From Saprospiraceae bacterium (GTDB lineage: Bacteria; Bacteroidota; Bacteroidia; Chitinophagales; Saprospiraceae): 6,258 nt of DNA. The stretch covers positions 1 to 6,258 of the forward strand of contig SKYC01000050.1 in the NCBI GenBank assembly GCA_007128085.1, read 5' to 3'. The translations under genes were made by a program, and so were the position numbers. Below are positions 1-6,217 of this stretch, one piece after another; position 1 is the stretch's first letter, and each line of letters opens with the position of its first letter. The notes beneath the pieces were generated by a model. It ran no database searches, was not told the DNA's origin, and saw only the letters and a list, made by a program, of their open reading frames with translations.

Positions 1-1217
1 ACCGTTTCAATTTTTTTATCGCTCACCAACTCCATAAAAAACCGGTATCCACCGACATCGAGACTGCTGCCCTGTTCGGGTATATTTCCGGTCAAAGTGG
101 TCAGATACCCGGAAAGTGTGATGTATTCCCCCTCGGGAAAATGAATCTCATCGTATTTTTCATTGAGATAATCAATTTCCAGCCTTCCCGAAAAGAGAAA
201 CTCTTCCTCGCTCAGTTGCTGTTCGATCAGTTCCTCCATGTCGTGCTCATCTTCGATTTCTCCAAAAAGCTCTTCGAGTACATCCTCCAGGGTAATCAAA
301 CCACTGGTTCCTCCATATTCATCGACGACGCAAGCGATGTTGATGCGTTCGCGGATAAACTTCATCAATAGGTCTTTGATATTCAATACTTCCGGAACAA
401 CCAGGATGTTCATCATCATTTTTCGGACCGAACTCTTTTTAAAAAAAAGGCTTTGGTGATGGAGATAACCGATGACGTGATCGATGTCTCTCTCAATGAC
501 CAGTATGCGACTGTGCCCGGATTGTCTGAATGTCGATACGATTTCATCGAATTTTGAATTGACTTCGATATAGACGATTTCCGTTCGGGGGATCATACAA
601 TCCCGAACTTTGAGATCTTTCAGATTCAGTGCATTTTTAAATAGATCTGTATCCAGTTCTTCATTGGCTTCATGGGCCGATCCGCTAACGTATTTCTCGA
701 GGTCGTGGCGAGTAAATCCGTGTTCTTTTTTCCCATCTCCCTTGCCGAAAATTCCGCGCAGCAATAAATTGGAGATTTGAATGACAAACCAGGTCATGGG
801 TTGAAGTAGTTTCTGGAAAAAAGTAAGGGGATATGCAGATTGAAAGAGTGCTTGATTGGCGTACAATCTAAATAGAGTTTTTGGTAAAAATTCTCCAAAA
901 AGCAATACGAAAATGGTGATGATCAATGTAATGGCCAGCAAGAGCAGAAAAGGGGTTTGGATGTACTCTCCCAGGACGGGTTCAATCAAGCGCGTCATAA
1001 AGTAAGTCAGAGCAACCAGTGCGATGTTGTTTCCGATGAGCATGGCACCGAGAAAATTTTCTGCTTTCTCATAAAATTTACTCATGATCATCCCGCGTCT
1101 GGAGCCGCTGCTCCTCTTCAGTTCCACCCCCAGTTTGCTGGCCGAAATAAAGGCAATTTCCGAACCTGAAAAGAAGGCCGAAAGCAGAAGAAATAAAAGT
1201 ATGGCAATGTACTCCAT
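1..1217 (-). CDS. CNNM/CorC-family membrane protein ('hemolysin family'), 3' end cut off
   Basis: Read on the minus strand from ATG at 1217, the frame stays open for 405 complete codons to the left edge, so the C-terminus is missing. The family is usually about 430 residues, so little is lost. An N-terminal DUF21/CNNM membrane domain (about 1-160) has FFSGSEIAF (15-23), GNN (62-64) and GEFLPKT (108-114) and several hydrophobic segments. A CBS pair follows (about 205-320) with MIPRTE (208-213) and the hallmark DEYGGTSGLITLEDVLEELF (299-318). The start of a CorC_HlyC domain is seen from about 335. The family is linked to Mg2+/Co2+ efflux across the inner membrane; the old name 'hemolysin' is not supported by function. 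It starts 15 bp after the lptC stop, without a Shine-Dalgarno sequence, suggesting co-transcription. The gliding protein GldE is a relative, but the lptC neighbour argues for the general paralogue. Ion specificity is inference. Confidence 0.93.
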   Translation of the reverse strand, partial: MEYIAILLFLLLSAFFSGSEIAFISASKLGVELKRSSGSRRGMIMSKFYEKAENFLGAMLIGNNIALVALTYFMTRLIEPVLGEYIQTPFLLLLAITLIITIFVLLFGEFLPKTLFRLYANQALFQSAYPLTFFQKLLQPMTWFVIQISNLLLRGIFGKGDGKKEHGFTRHDLEKYVSGSAHEANEELDTDLFKNALNLKDLKVRDCMIPRTEIVYIEVNSKFDEIVSTFRQSGHSRILVIERDIDHVIGYLHHQSLFFKKSSVRKMMMNILVVPEVLNIKDLLMKFIRERINIACVVDEYGGTSGLITLEDVLEELFGEIEDEHDMEELIEQQLSEEEFLFSGRLEIDYLNEKYDEIHFPEGEYITLSGYLTTLTGNIPEQGSSLDVGGYRFFMELVSDKKIET

Positions 1218-1232
1218 CGTTTTTGTAGGGCT

Positions 1233-1802
1233 TTATTGGGTAAACATTTCCGGATCGAGCAGACCCGCTCCTCGAGAAAAGGAATATTCTGTAAATTCCT
1301 GGTTGGAGGTAAATCTGAATCCATAAATCTCTTCTTTTTCATTACTGAATCTGAAAAATCGGTTGTTGTATATGGTCGCAGCTCTTTCGTCCCAGATCAA
1401 TTCCTCTGTCATCAGGGTATCGCCGGCAACATTGATGAGAACCACATTGTCGTAGAGGAAAATTTTTTGCTGTGGATTGTCGCGTATGGCGCGATCGGAT
1501 ACGACCCAACTGGTTCGCTCTCCACTCTGATCAAAAAACTCTGCAAAAATCCCCTCGGTAAAGTGTTCCGCTACGCTGTTTCCCTCTGTTCTCCTCTCCA
1601 TTACCGGCCCCTCTACTCTAACCCGGGTAATGGCCGAATCGGAGTAAAATATCTCCACGTCTTTGGCAACTTCTTTGTACTCTTGTCCCTCGAGCAATTC
1701 CCGAATTTCTGCGAGTTCGTTTTTACAGGAATACAGAGAGGGTAAAATAAAGAGTCCGCCAAAGAATAAGAGGAGGATAAACAGATTGTTTTGCTTTGTC
1801 AC
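1233..1802 (-). CDS. lptC: LPS export protein LptC, lipoprotein form
   Basis: A 189-residue protein. It has a hydrophobic signal segment (7-24) and a lipobox-like LYSC with the lipidated Cys at 26, so it is probably a membrane-anchored lipoprotein, as is common for LptC in Bacteroidota (E. coli LptC has a TM anchor instead). The rest matches the LptC/OstA-type beta-jellyroll pattern: DVEIFYSDSAITRVRVEGP (48-66), a Gly/Phe region (83-90), NVVLINVAGDTLMTEELIWD (119-138), then GFRFTSNQEF (161-170). In E. coli, LptC receives LPS from LptB2FG and passes it to the LptA bridge. The start is GTG at 1802: the frame upstream has no ATG before a stop, and the signal peptide begins right after it. It lies 24 bp after the upstream lipoprotein gene and 15 bp before the CNNM/CorC gene. 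The family call is firm on pattern; the exact partner proteins here are inferred. Confidence 0.88.
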   Translation of the reverse strand: MTKQNNLFILLLFFGGLFILPSLYSCKNELAEIRELLEGQEYKEVAKDVEIFYSDSAITRVRVEGPVMERRTEGNSVAEHFTEGIFAEFFDQSGERTSWVVSDRAIRDNPQQKIFLYDNVVLINVAGDTLMTEELIWDERAATIYNNRFFRFSNEKEEIYGFRFTSNQEFTEYSFSRGAGLLDPEMFTQ

Positions 1803-1826
1803 AGATTTAGAAAAAAATGGTGAATT

Positions 1827-2444
1827 TTAAAAAGTCGCGGGTTCTGATATGTCAATCACAGCGTGAAAGCGCAGATTCCCGTGTCGGTGCAATATGTATT
1901 CAAAGGTTCCTTCCTCCTCGTTGATGACCATGTTCCAAACATTGGTCGAGGCTTCGGGCAGCATTTCAGCAGTCTCGTCATCCGCGGGAAAAAACTGGCT
2001 CCATTCTGTGCCCTCCTCGGTTGCGTAACCACCGTACATGGTCAATTCCTCAGGAGTGCCGTCCTCGTGGCGGTGATCGTGTTTGAGCAACAGTCCCTCT
2101 TCGGTCAGTGTGAGCATCCAGGTTCTGGACAAATTCTCACCTACCTGCAAGGGCATGTGAACCCGGTCTCTTTCACAGACGGAAAAACTGACCATAATGG
2201 GTTGATCGTAAAATGGGTGTTCCGGATCGTCCAACGGATAAATGGGTTTACCCACAAAAGACTGTCCACAGAGTTTGCGCAAATTGTCAAAAAATGCGCG
2301 ATGTATGTCAGAGTCAACTTCTGCCTCTACCACCACCTCTTCTTCACCCCCGAGAGTCACCGTGTCGTCTACCTCCCTCCCTTCACCGCAAGCGAAAAAG
2401 ATAAAGGGCAAAAATGAAATTATTAAGTATTTTAAGGACTTCAT
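1827..2444 (-). CDS. Putative lipoprotein of unknown function with HDHRHED motif
   Basis: A 205-residue protein with a signal peptide (about 1-18) and a lipobox FFAC, lipidated Cys at 19. An acidic, low-complexity linker follows (about 21-46). The folded part (about 47-205) has Cys59 and Cys90, which could form a disulfide, then SRTW (106-109), KHDHRHEDGT (121-130), YGG (137-139) and FPAD (152-155). The His/Asp cluster 122-128 looks able to bind metal, but this is inference. From memory the SRTW...KHDHRHEDG...YGG...FPAD pattern recurs in uncharacterised secreted proteins of several phyla; I know no assigned function or domain name. It starts at ATG 2444 in an A/T-rich leader without a Shine-Dalgarno sequence, 63 bp after the transporter gene, and ends 24 bp before lptC, so it may be the first gene of the lptC transcript. 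The acidic residues after Cys19 could favour surface display, but they do not match a clear surface-export signal. Confidence 0.85.
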   Translation of the reverse strand: MKSLKYLIISFLPFIFFACGEGREVDDTVTLGGEEEVVVEAEVDSDIHRAFFDNLRKLCGQSFVGKPIYPLDDPEHPFYDQPIMVSFSVCERDRVHMPLQVGENLSRTWMLTLTEEGLLLKHDHRHEDGTPEELTMYGGYATEEGTEWSQFFPADDETAEMLPEASTNVWNMVINEEEGTFEYILHRHGNLRFHAVIDISEPATF

Positions 2445-2507
2445 GTTTAATGATTTTAATTTATTAACGCATTGATTTTTACCAGTGTTTCATTCCCATT
2501 GGTATTC

Positions 2508-3596
2508 CTAAGTCACTTCCTCTTTTTTCCCACCCAGCTTTTTCACGTCCAGACTGCCATCCGCCGAAAGGAGTATGGCTATAAATTTGGTTGACCGGAA
2601 TTGTGCAAATATAATAATTAATACGGCCATTATGGGTACGCTGAATATCATTCCGGCAAATCCCCATATGCTCCCCCACGCAACAAGTGATACCAGGATA
2701 ACCAATGGACTGATGTTCAATCGGCTCCCCATCATTCGGGGGTCGATATAATTACCAACCAATATCTGAACACCTACTATGAATATCATGAGTAGAAAAA
2801 AAGTGCCGAATGATCCAAATTGAACGAGTGAAAACAAAAGAGGCAAAGAGGTCGCGGTAATAGAACCGATACTGGGAATGAAATTGAGAGCAAAAATGAT
2901 AAAAGCCCACAAAATAGCAAAATCAAGGCCGAACAGTTCCATGACTATATAACTTAAAAAACCTGTCAGAAAACTGGTGAATATTTTTACTGAGATATAG
3001 GTTCGAATGGATTCGTTAATCTGACCGAGTACTTGTAAAAAGTTTTTGTACGAACCTTCTGTCCGCATGAGTTTTCTTATTTTCACTTTCAGGACATTTC
3101 GCTCGAGGATCAAAAAAATGACGTAGATAATGATCAGTATCAAACTGGCCAATAAATTGGTCACTGTATCGAATACAGGGCCAACTGCTCCCGCAATATC
3201 CACTTTTTGGATCAGATCCATATACCCCGTGGCTTCTTCAAGCTCGAAAAATTGGGTAATATACTCTACGACCTGATCGAGCTTGTCCTCGTATTTGGGT
3301 ATGGACTGAGCCATGGTTTTAAAATTCTCTAACAGGATTTTAATAACCAATACCAATGCTCCGATTATGGAAAAGCTGGAAATGATAAGAGTCAACCACC
3401 TCGGTAAGCGGAAGTGGTTTTTTTTGCGAAACCTGATCCTCTGCAGCGCCCTGGAAAGAGATTCAATGAGGTACCAGATGGCTATAGCTATGACCAGAGG
3501 AATGAGCAGTCGCTTGGCCACAATTAAAAAAACAATGATGACCCCCGTGCTGATTATCCACAGTGGAATAACCCATGACTTTACATTGTCTTTCAT
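2508..3596 (-). CDS. AI-2E family transporter (UPF0118, TqsA/PerM-like)
   Basis: A 362-residue polytopic inner-membrane protein of usual family length. Hydrophobic segments lie at about 10-27, 29-45, 68-90, 143-165, 203-222, 227-247, 262-280 and 297-330. A soluble stretch at about 91-140 follows the third, as is typical for the family. Conserved motifs are FALNFIPSIGSITA (235-248), GNYIDPRMMGSRLNISPLVI (281-300) and WGSIWGFAGMIFSVPIMA (307-324). A positively charged tail (352-359) is expected in the cytoplasm. E. coli TqsA has been implicated in AI-2 export, while other family members act as Na+/H+ antiporters, so the substrate cannot be named. ATG at 3596 gives a normal N-terminus; no Shine-Dalgarno sequence is visible. 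The gene stands apart: 241 bp separate it from the SDR gene upstream and 63 bp from the lipoprotein gene downstream. Confidence 0.93.
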   Translation of the reverse strand: MKDNVKSWVIPLWIISTGVIIVFLIVAKRLLIPLVIAIAIWYLIESLSRALQRIRFRKKNHFRLPRWLTLIISSFSIIGALVLVIKILLENFKTMAQSIPKYEDKLDQVVEYITQFFELEEATGYMDLIQKVDIAGAVGPVFDTVTNLLASLILIIIYVIFLILERNVLKVKIRKLMRTEGSYKNFLQVLGQINESIRTYISVKIFTSFLTGFLSYIVMELFGLDFAILWAFIIFALNFIPSIGSITATSLPLLFSLVQFGSFGTFFLLMIFIVGVQILVGNYIDPRMMGSRLNISPLVILVSLVAWGSIWGFAGMIFSVPIMAVLIIIFAQFRSTKFIAILLSADGSLDVKKLGGKKEEVT

Positions 3597-3626
3597 AGGA
3601 TAAAATTTTACTCATACTTCGGTTGT

Positions 3627-3655
3627 CCTTCAAAATAGAAGTACGTACCTTCAAA
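3627..3655. promoter_or_regulatory. Possible operator: two CCTTCAAA copies around GTACGTAC
   Basis: CCTTCAAA occurs at 3627-3634 and again at 3648-3655, exactly 21 bp apart, or about two helical turns. The perfect palindrome GTACGTAC (3641-3648) lies between them. The element sits 31-59 bp upstream of the transporter start codon, where a regulator could act. On the minus strand the copies read TTTGAAGG, so they also resemble promoter TTTG elements, but the 14-bp gap to the next TA-containing box is too short for the Bacteroidota consensus. A regulatory role is inference from position and phasing. Confidence 0.3.
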
Positions 3656-3665
3656 TCAGGGCTAA

Positions 3666-3680
3666 ATTACAAAAACAATT
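3666..3680. repeat. 15-bp direct repeat, copy 1
   Basis: The sequence ATTACAAAAACAATT here recurs without mismatch at 3808-3822 in the same orientation, 142 bp away. It is A-rich, which lowers its significance, but a perfect 15-mer twice in a 241-bp gap is uncommon. Confidence 0.75.
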
Positions 3681-3726
3681 GATTCTCCCTATCTGTAAAG
3701 GGGAAGAATTGGTCAAAAAATAAATG

Positions 3727-3785
3727 GCAGTATGGCTGCTGATGTAATCCACGAGTGGGTGCGAAGTACCATCCGACAATACTGC
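3727..3785. repeat. Inverted repeat GCAGTAT...ATACTGC
   Basis: A perfect 7-bp inverted repeat has arms at 3727-3733 and 3779-3785 and a 45-nt interior. The interior contains a small hairpin CCA-CGAG-TGG (3749-3758). It lies inside the span bounded by the 15-bp direct repeats. It could fold as RNA, but the stem is short and no T-run follows it. Confidence 0.5.
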
Positions 3786-3807
3786 ATGGAGTTATAGGGT
3801 CATTCTG

Positions 3808-3822
3808 ATTACAAAAACAATT
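3808..3822. repeat. 15-bp direct repeat, copy 2
   Basis: This is the second perfect copy of ATTACAAAAACAATT. The 127 bp between the copies carry CCCTAT (3687-3692) facing ATAGGG (3794-3799), and GCAGTAT (3727-3733) facing ATACTGC (3779-3785). The repeat could be a duplicated regulatory site or the footprint of a small insertion; neither is shown. Confidence 0.75.
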
Positions 3823-3837
3823 TTGGGAGTGGACTCA

Positions 3838-4575
3838 TCATTGGTTTCTTTTCAACTCCTTGTTTCTGTAGTATTCATCGGCCAGGTCTTGCAATTTCTC
3901 TGAGGAGTGGTAAAAAACCCCCGGCTCAAAGCGCTGAGCAGCTGCAACCATGGCCTGGGCGACCACTTCCGCTTCCACTGGTTTGTATTTTGTCAGTAAA
4001 TTGCCGGTAATGGCGTCGATTCCACGTCCAATAACCTTTGCAATAGATTCTCCAAATCTGTTTTCATTTCTGTGTCCCAGAAGCAAAGATGGCCTGAATA
4101 TGTGCGTCGACCAAAAGTCGAATTTAAGGATTTCTTCTTCCAGCTCGCCTTTTACACGGTTGTAAAAAAACATGGAGTCTTTATCTGCACCGACTGCTGT
4201 CACCAGCATCAATTGGTTAAATGCATTTTTTCGAGTCCAGCCGACGATTTCAATCACCAGGTCTTTGTCTACGGCCGAAAATTTTTCTTTACTACCTGCT
4301 TTTTTTAGAGTTGTACCCAGTGCAACGAACACATCATCGCCTTTCAGCGATCCCAGTTCTTTTACCGGTGCGTTAAAAGGGATAATGATCTCTCTTATTT
4401 TTCGGTGCTTTATACCGGCCGACCTCCGGCTCACGGATATGACTTCTTTGTAGTAATGACTGGAGGCCAATATTTTCAACAACTGCATACCAACCAGTCC
4501 GGTACCTCCAAAAATCACTGCGGTCTTGTTGGCTTTTTCTACTTCCGGTTTTTTGGTCTCCATTGAATTTGTCAT
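3838..4575 (-). CDS. TIP30/HTATIP2-like atypical short-chain dehydrogenase (NAD(P)-binding)
   Basis: A 245-residue Rossmann-fold protein. The dinucleotide-binding loop is VIFGGTGLVG (20-29) after the first beta strand, and SRR (49-51) after the second strand is compatible with NADP(H) preference (inference). The stretch LVTAVGADKDSMFFYNRVKG (124-143) matches the TIP30-type block and supplies Tyr138 and Lys142 of the YxxxK motif. The usual Ser-Ser before Gly-Ala is Thr126-Ala127 here, so the catalytic Ser is replaced or moved. FRPSLLLGHR (161-170) is also typical of this group. The substrate is unknown; some relatives bind NADPH without a known reaction. ATG at 4575 gives 16 residues before the fold; ATG at 4563 is possible. 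A weak AAAGAG lies a few bases upstream of 4575, the only Shine-Dalgarno-like site among these genes. The 18-bp gap from the photolyase stop suggests co-transcription. Confidence 0.88.
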   Translation of the reverse strand: MTNSMETKKPEVEKANKTAVIFGGTGLVGMQLLKILASSHYYKEVISVSRRSAGIKHRKIREIIIPFNAPVKELGSLKGDDVFVALGTTLKKAGSKEKFSAVDKDLVIEIVGWTRKNAFNQLMLVTAVGADKDSMFFYNRVKGELEEEILKFDFWSTHIFRPSLLLGHRNENRFGESIAKVIGRGIDAITGNLLTKYKPVEAEVVAQAMVAAAQRFEPGVFYHSSEKLQDLADEYYRNKELKRNQ

Positions 4576-4593
4576 TTTTGCTCTTTACTAAAA

Positions 4594-5934
4594 TCAATAT
4601 CCTTTCAAAGCTTTTTTATACACTTCAAGACACCGCTTCCTTGCGAACTTGTGGTCGACTATTTTTTCGGGATATTCCTCCGATTCAAATTCCTCGACGT
4701 ATTGTCGGATGTACTCAAAGTCCTTGTCAAACTTTTTTTGCTGAGACTCGGGATTAAAAATTCTAAAATAAGGTGCTGCATCCGTTCCGCATCCGGCAGC
4801 CCATTGCCACCCCCCGTTGTTGGAGGCCAATTCAAAATCGAGGAGTTTTCGGGCAAAATAAACTTCTCCCCACCTCCAGTCGATGAGGAGGTGTTTGGTG
4901 AGAAAACTGGCGGTCACCATCCGAACCCGATTGTGCATGTATCCGGTGGTATTGAGCTGTCGCATGCCGGCGTCGACCAGCGGGTAACCGGTTTTTCCAC
5001 TGCACCACTTTTCAAATTGCTCTTCATCGTTGATCCATTCCACTCTTTCGTACTTTTCCCTAAATGGCTGATCGACCACTTTTGGAAAATGGGCCAAAAT
5101 CTGAGAGTAAAAATCCCTCCAGATCAATTCATTCAGATAGGTATCGTCAAGCCTGGAGGCCTTCAGTGCTTTTTCTCTAATCGAAATGGTTCCAAATCGA
5201 TAGTGGGGTCCCAGCCTTGAAGTGGCATCGCGCCCCGGATAGTCCCTGTTTTTTCCGTATTGAGAGATGATTTTTTGGCTTACTGTCATGTCCGGAAAGG
5301 GAATGTTCGATTTTTTAAAACCCATCTCCTCCAAAGTTGGAATGGAACCACCGGGTACTTTATTCGAAAAATTTTCAAAAAGGGATTTGGTTTTATAGGT
5401 GTTAAAAAAGGGGGAAGATTGCAGTTTGTCACAACCGTCGCGCACGACCTCCAGCCATTTGTTTTTATATGGCGTAAATACAACATACGGGCCCCCATCC
5501 TCTTTCACAACCTCTCCGGCTTCTGTAATGACCTGATCTTTGAAGGTGTGAAAAGCAATGCCGGAGTCGCGGAGAATATTCTTTACGGCATCGTCTCTTT
5601 TTACCGCGTAAGGTTCATAATCCCTGTTGGTAAAAACCTCTTCAATATCCAACTCAATAATGAGCTCCTTCCAGACGTTTTCCGGCTCACCGTACTTTAC
5701 CAACAAACCGGAACCGCTAGAGGAGAGTTCTCTGTCAAGCCGGGTGATCTGTTCGTGAATGAAATGAACCCGGGCATCGTCTTCGTCCTCCAGACGATCC
5801 AAAATTTTCTTATCAAATACAAAAAGTGGAATCACCGGCCTGTTTCCCTCAAGTGCGCGAAACAACCCCTTGTTATCGTTCAATCTGAGATCCCTTCTAA
5901 ACCAAAAGACGTTGTGTCTGGTATTTTTTTCCAT
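4594..5934 (-). CDS. phrB: Deoxyribodipyrimidine photolyase, class I CPD type
   Basis: A 446-residue flavoprotein that repairs cyclobutane pyrimidine dimers using blue/near-UV light; E. coli PhrB is about 470 residues. The N-terminal antenna domain (about 6-135) starts with VFWFRRDLRLND (9-20). The FAD domain (about 215-446) has TSRLG (238-242), NELIWRDFY (268-276), MHNRVRM (333-339) and SNNGGWQW (371-378). By alignment to E. coli from memory, the electron-transfer tryptophans are W376, W353 and W300, the flavin N5-contact Asn is N372, and the lesion-contacting N341/M345 correspond to N335 and M339. These favour CPD rather than 6-4 repair. E. coli W338 is Tyr332 here. The antenna cofactor cannot be told. 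There is no cryptochrome-like C-terminal tail. ATG at 5934 places the first beta strand normally; no Shine-Dalgarno sequence is visible. An SDR gene follows after 18 bp. Confidence 0.96.
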   Translation of the reverse strand: MEKNTRHNVFWFRRDLRLNDNKGLFRALEGNRPVIPLFVFDKKILDRLEDEDDARVHFIHEQITRLDRELSSSGSGLLVKYGEPENVWKELIIELDIEEVFTNRDYEPYAVKRDDAVKNILRDSGIAFHTFKDQVITEAGEVVKEDGGPYVVFTPYKNKWLEVVRDGCDKLQSSPFFNTYKTKSLFENFSNKVPGGSIPTLEEMGFKKSNIPFPDMTVSQKIISQYGKNRDYPGRDATSRLGPHYRFGTISIREKALKASRLDDTYLNELIWRDFYSQILAHFPKVVDQPFREKYERVEWINDEEQFEKWCSGKTGYPLVDAGMRQLNTTGYMHNRVRMVTASFLTKHLLIDWRWGEVYFARKLLDFELASNNGGWQWAAGCGTDAAPYFRIFNPESQQKKFDKDFEYIRQYVEEFESEEYPEKIVDHKFARKRCLEVYKKALKGY

Positions 5935-6050
5935 TTTACAATTTTCTTAGAATTAAACGATCTGCGATTGCGATAGTCAAAGAGTGAAGAGCCATAGCGG
6001 ACGGTTTACTGCACAAGCTAATAAAAAGGTGCATATTTAATGCAAGGCAA

Positions 6051-6079
6051 ATATTTAAAACAGATAAAACGATCCATGA
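6051..6079. repeat. Imperfect direct repeat, copy A
   Basis: This 29-nt stretch aligns with 6150-6176 at 24 identical columns, with 3 mismatches and 2 single-base gaps. The shared core is TTTAAA, CAGAT, AAACGA and CATGA in the same order. After it, CACAAAGGT (6100-6108) is also repeated (6197-6205), at the same 25-nt distance from the CATGA core in both copies. The bases between the two conserved blocks are not alike. Confidence 0.65.
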
Positions 6080-6149
6080 CCGTGAGATTTACTGCCGGAC
6101 ACAAAGGTTTTACTTTGAATTTTTGCGTCTGCAGCCATAGGTACAGTAA

Positions 6150-6176
6150 AAATTTAAACAGATGAAACGAGCATGA
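6150..6176. repeat. Imperfect direct repeat, copy B
   Basis: This is the second copy of the element at 6051-6079, about 97-98 bp downstream in the same orientation. It is followed at the same register by the second CACAAAGGT (6197-6205), which here forms the loop and one arm of the nested dyad at 6181-6217. The pattern fits an old tandem duplication of about 98 bp, or two copies of a binding site. Confidence 0.65.
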
Positions 6177-6180
6177 ACTT

Positions 6181-6217
6181 TTTTAATCAAAAATTTCACA
6201 AAGGTGAATGATTAAAA
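6181..6217. promoter_or_regulatory. Nested dyad / imperfect stem-loop
   Basis: TTTTAATCA (6181-6189) pairs perfectly with TGATTAAAA (6209-6217). Inside, TTCAC (6195-6199) pairs with GTGAA (6204-6208) around an AAAG loop (6200-6203). The only unpaired part of the stem is a 5-nt bulge (6190-6194). As DNA, TTCAC-N4-GTGAA looks like a dimer operator. As RNA it is a weak A/U-rich hairpin lacking the GC-rich stem of a standard terminator. It lies about 250 bp upstream of the photolyase start, so it may belong to a neighbour beyond the right edge. Confidence 0.4.

Larger units (their letters stand above)
3597..3837. other. Intergenic region between SDR and AI-2E genes
   Basis: This gap must end the photolyase-SDR transcript and probably starts the transporter transcript. 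I see no credible gene in it: the longest minus-strand reading I followed, from ATG near 3786, is about 24 codons. No GC-rich hairpin with a T-run follows the SDR stop. I could not find a good Bacteroidota promoter (TTTG about 19-23 bp before TAnnTTTG) either. It does hold a 15-bp direct repeat, nested inverted repeats and a phased 8-bp repeat, listed separately. Confidence 0.7.

Noticed and set aside
1..1217. Calling the CNNM/CorC protein the gliding-motility gene gldE
   Set aside because: gldE usually sits near gldD and ssb/mutY-type genes. Here the neighbour is lptC, and the missing C-terminus prevents a finer assignment.
1236..1745. 169-codon plus-strand reading frame opposite lptC
   Set aside because: The minus strand encodes a clear LptC pattern in an operon-like context; the opposite frame looks like a shadow.
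1863..2417. 184-codon plus-strand reading frame opposite the lipoprotein gene
   Set aside because: The minus-strand protein has a signal peptide, a lipobox and ordered motifs; the plus-strand translation has none and no start context.
2478..2506. Hairpin TACCAATG...CACTGGTA after the AI-2E stop as a terminator
   Set aside because: The stem has a mismatch, the loop is 9 nt, and on the transcribed strand it is followed by A residues rather than a T-run.
3727..3785. tRNA or known structured RNA in the 241-bp gap
   Set aside because: No cloverleaf or TTCGA-type T-loop is visible, and I recognise no riboswitch core; only short inverted repeats are present.
4651..5220. 189-codon plus-strand reading frame opposite the photolyase FAD domain
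   Set aside because: It overlaps the most conserved part of the photolyase in antisense and has no domain of its own.
5260..5976. 238-codon plus-strand reading frame opposite the photolyase
   Set aside because: It lies antisense to strongly conserved photolyase sequence, its translation shows no recognisable domain, and it is best explained as a by-product of the coding strand's codon use.
6055..6138. 27-codon minus-strand ORF upstream of phrB, possible leader peptide
   Set aside because: There is no ribosome-binding site and no recognisable content, it overlaps the repeat element, and it is too short to support from sequence alone.
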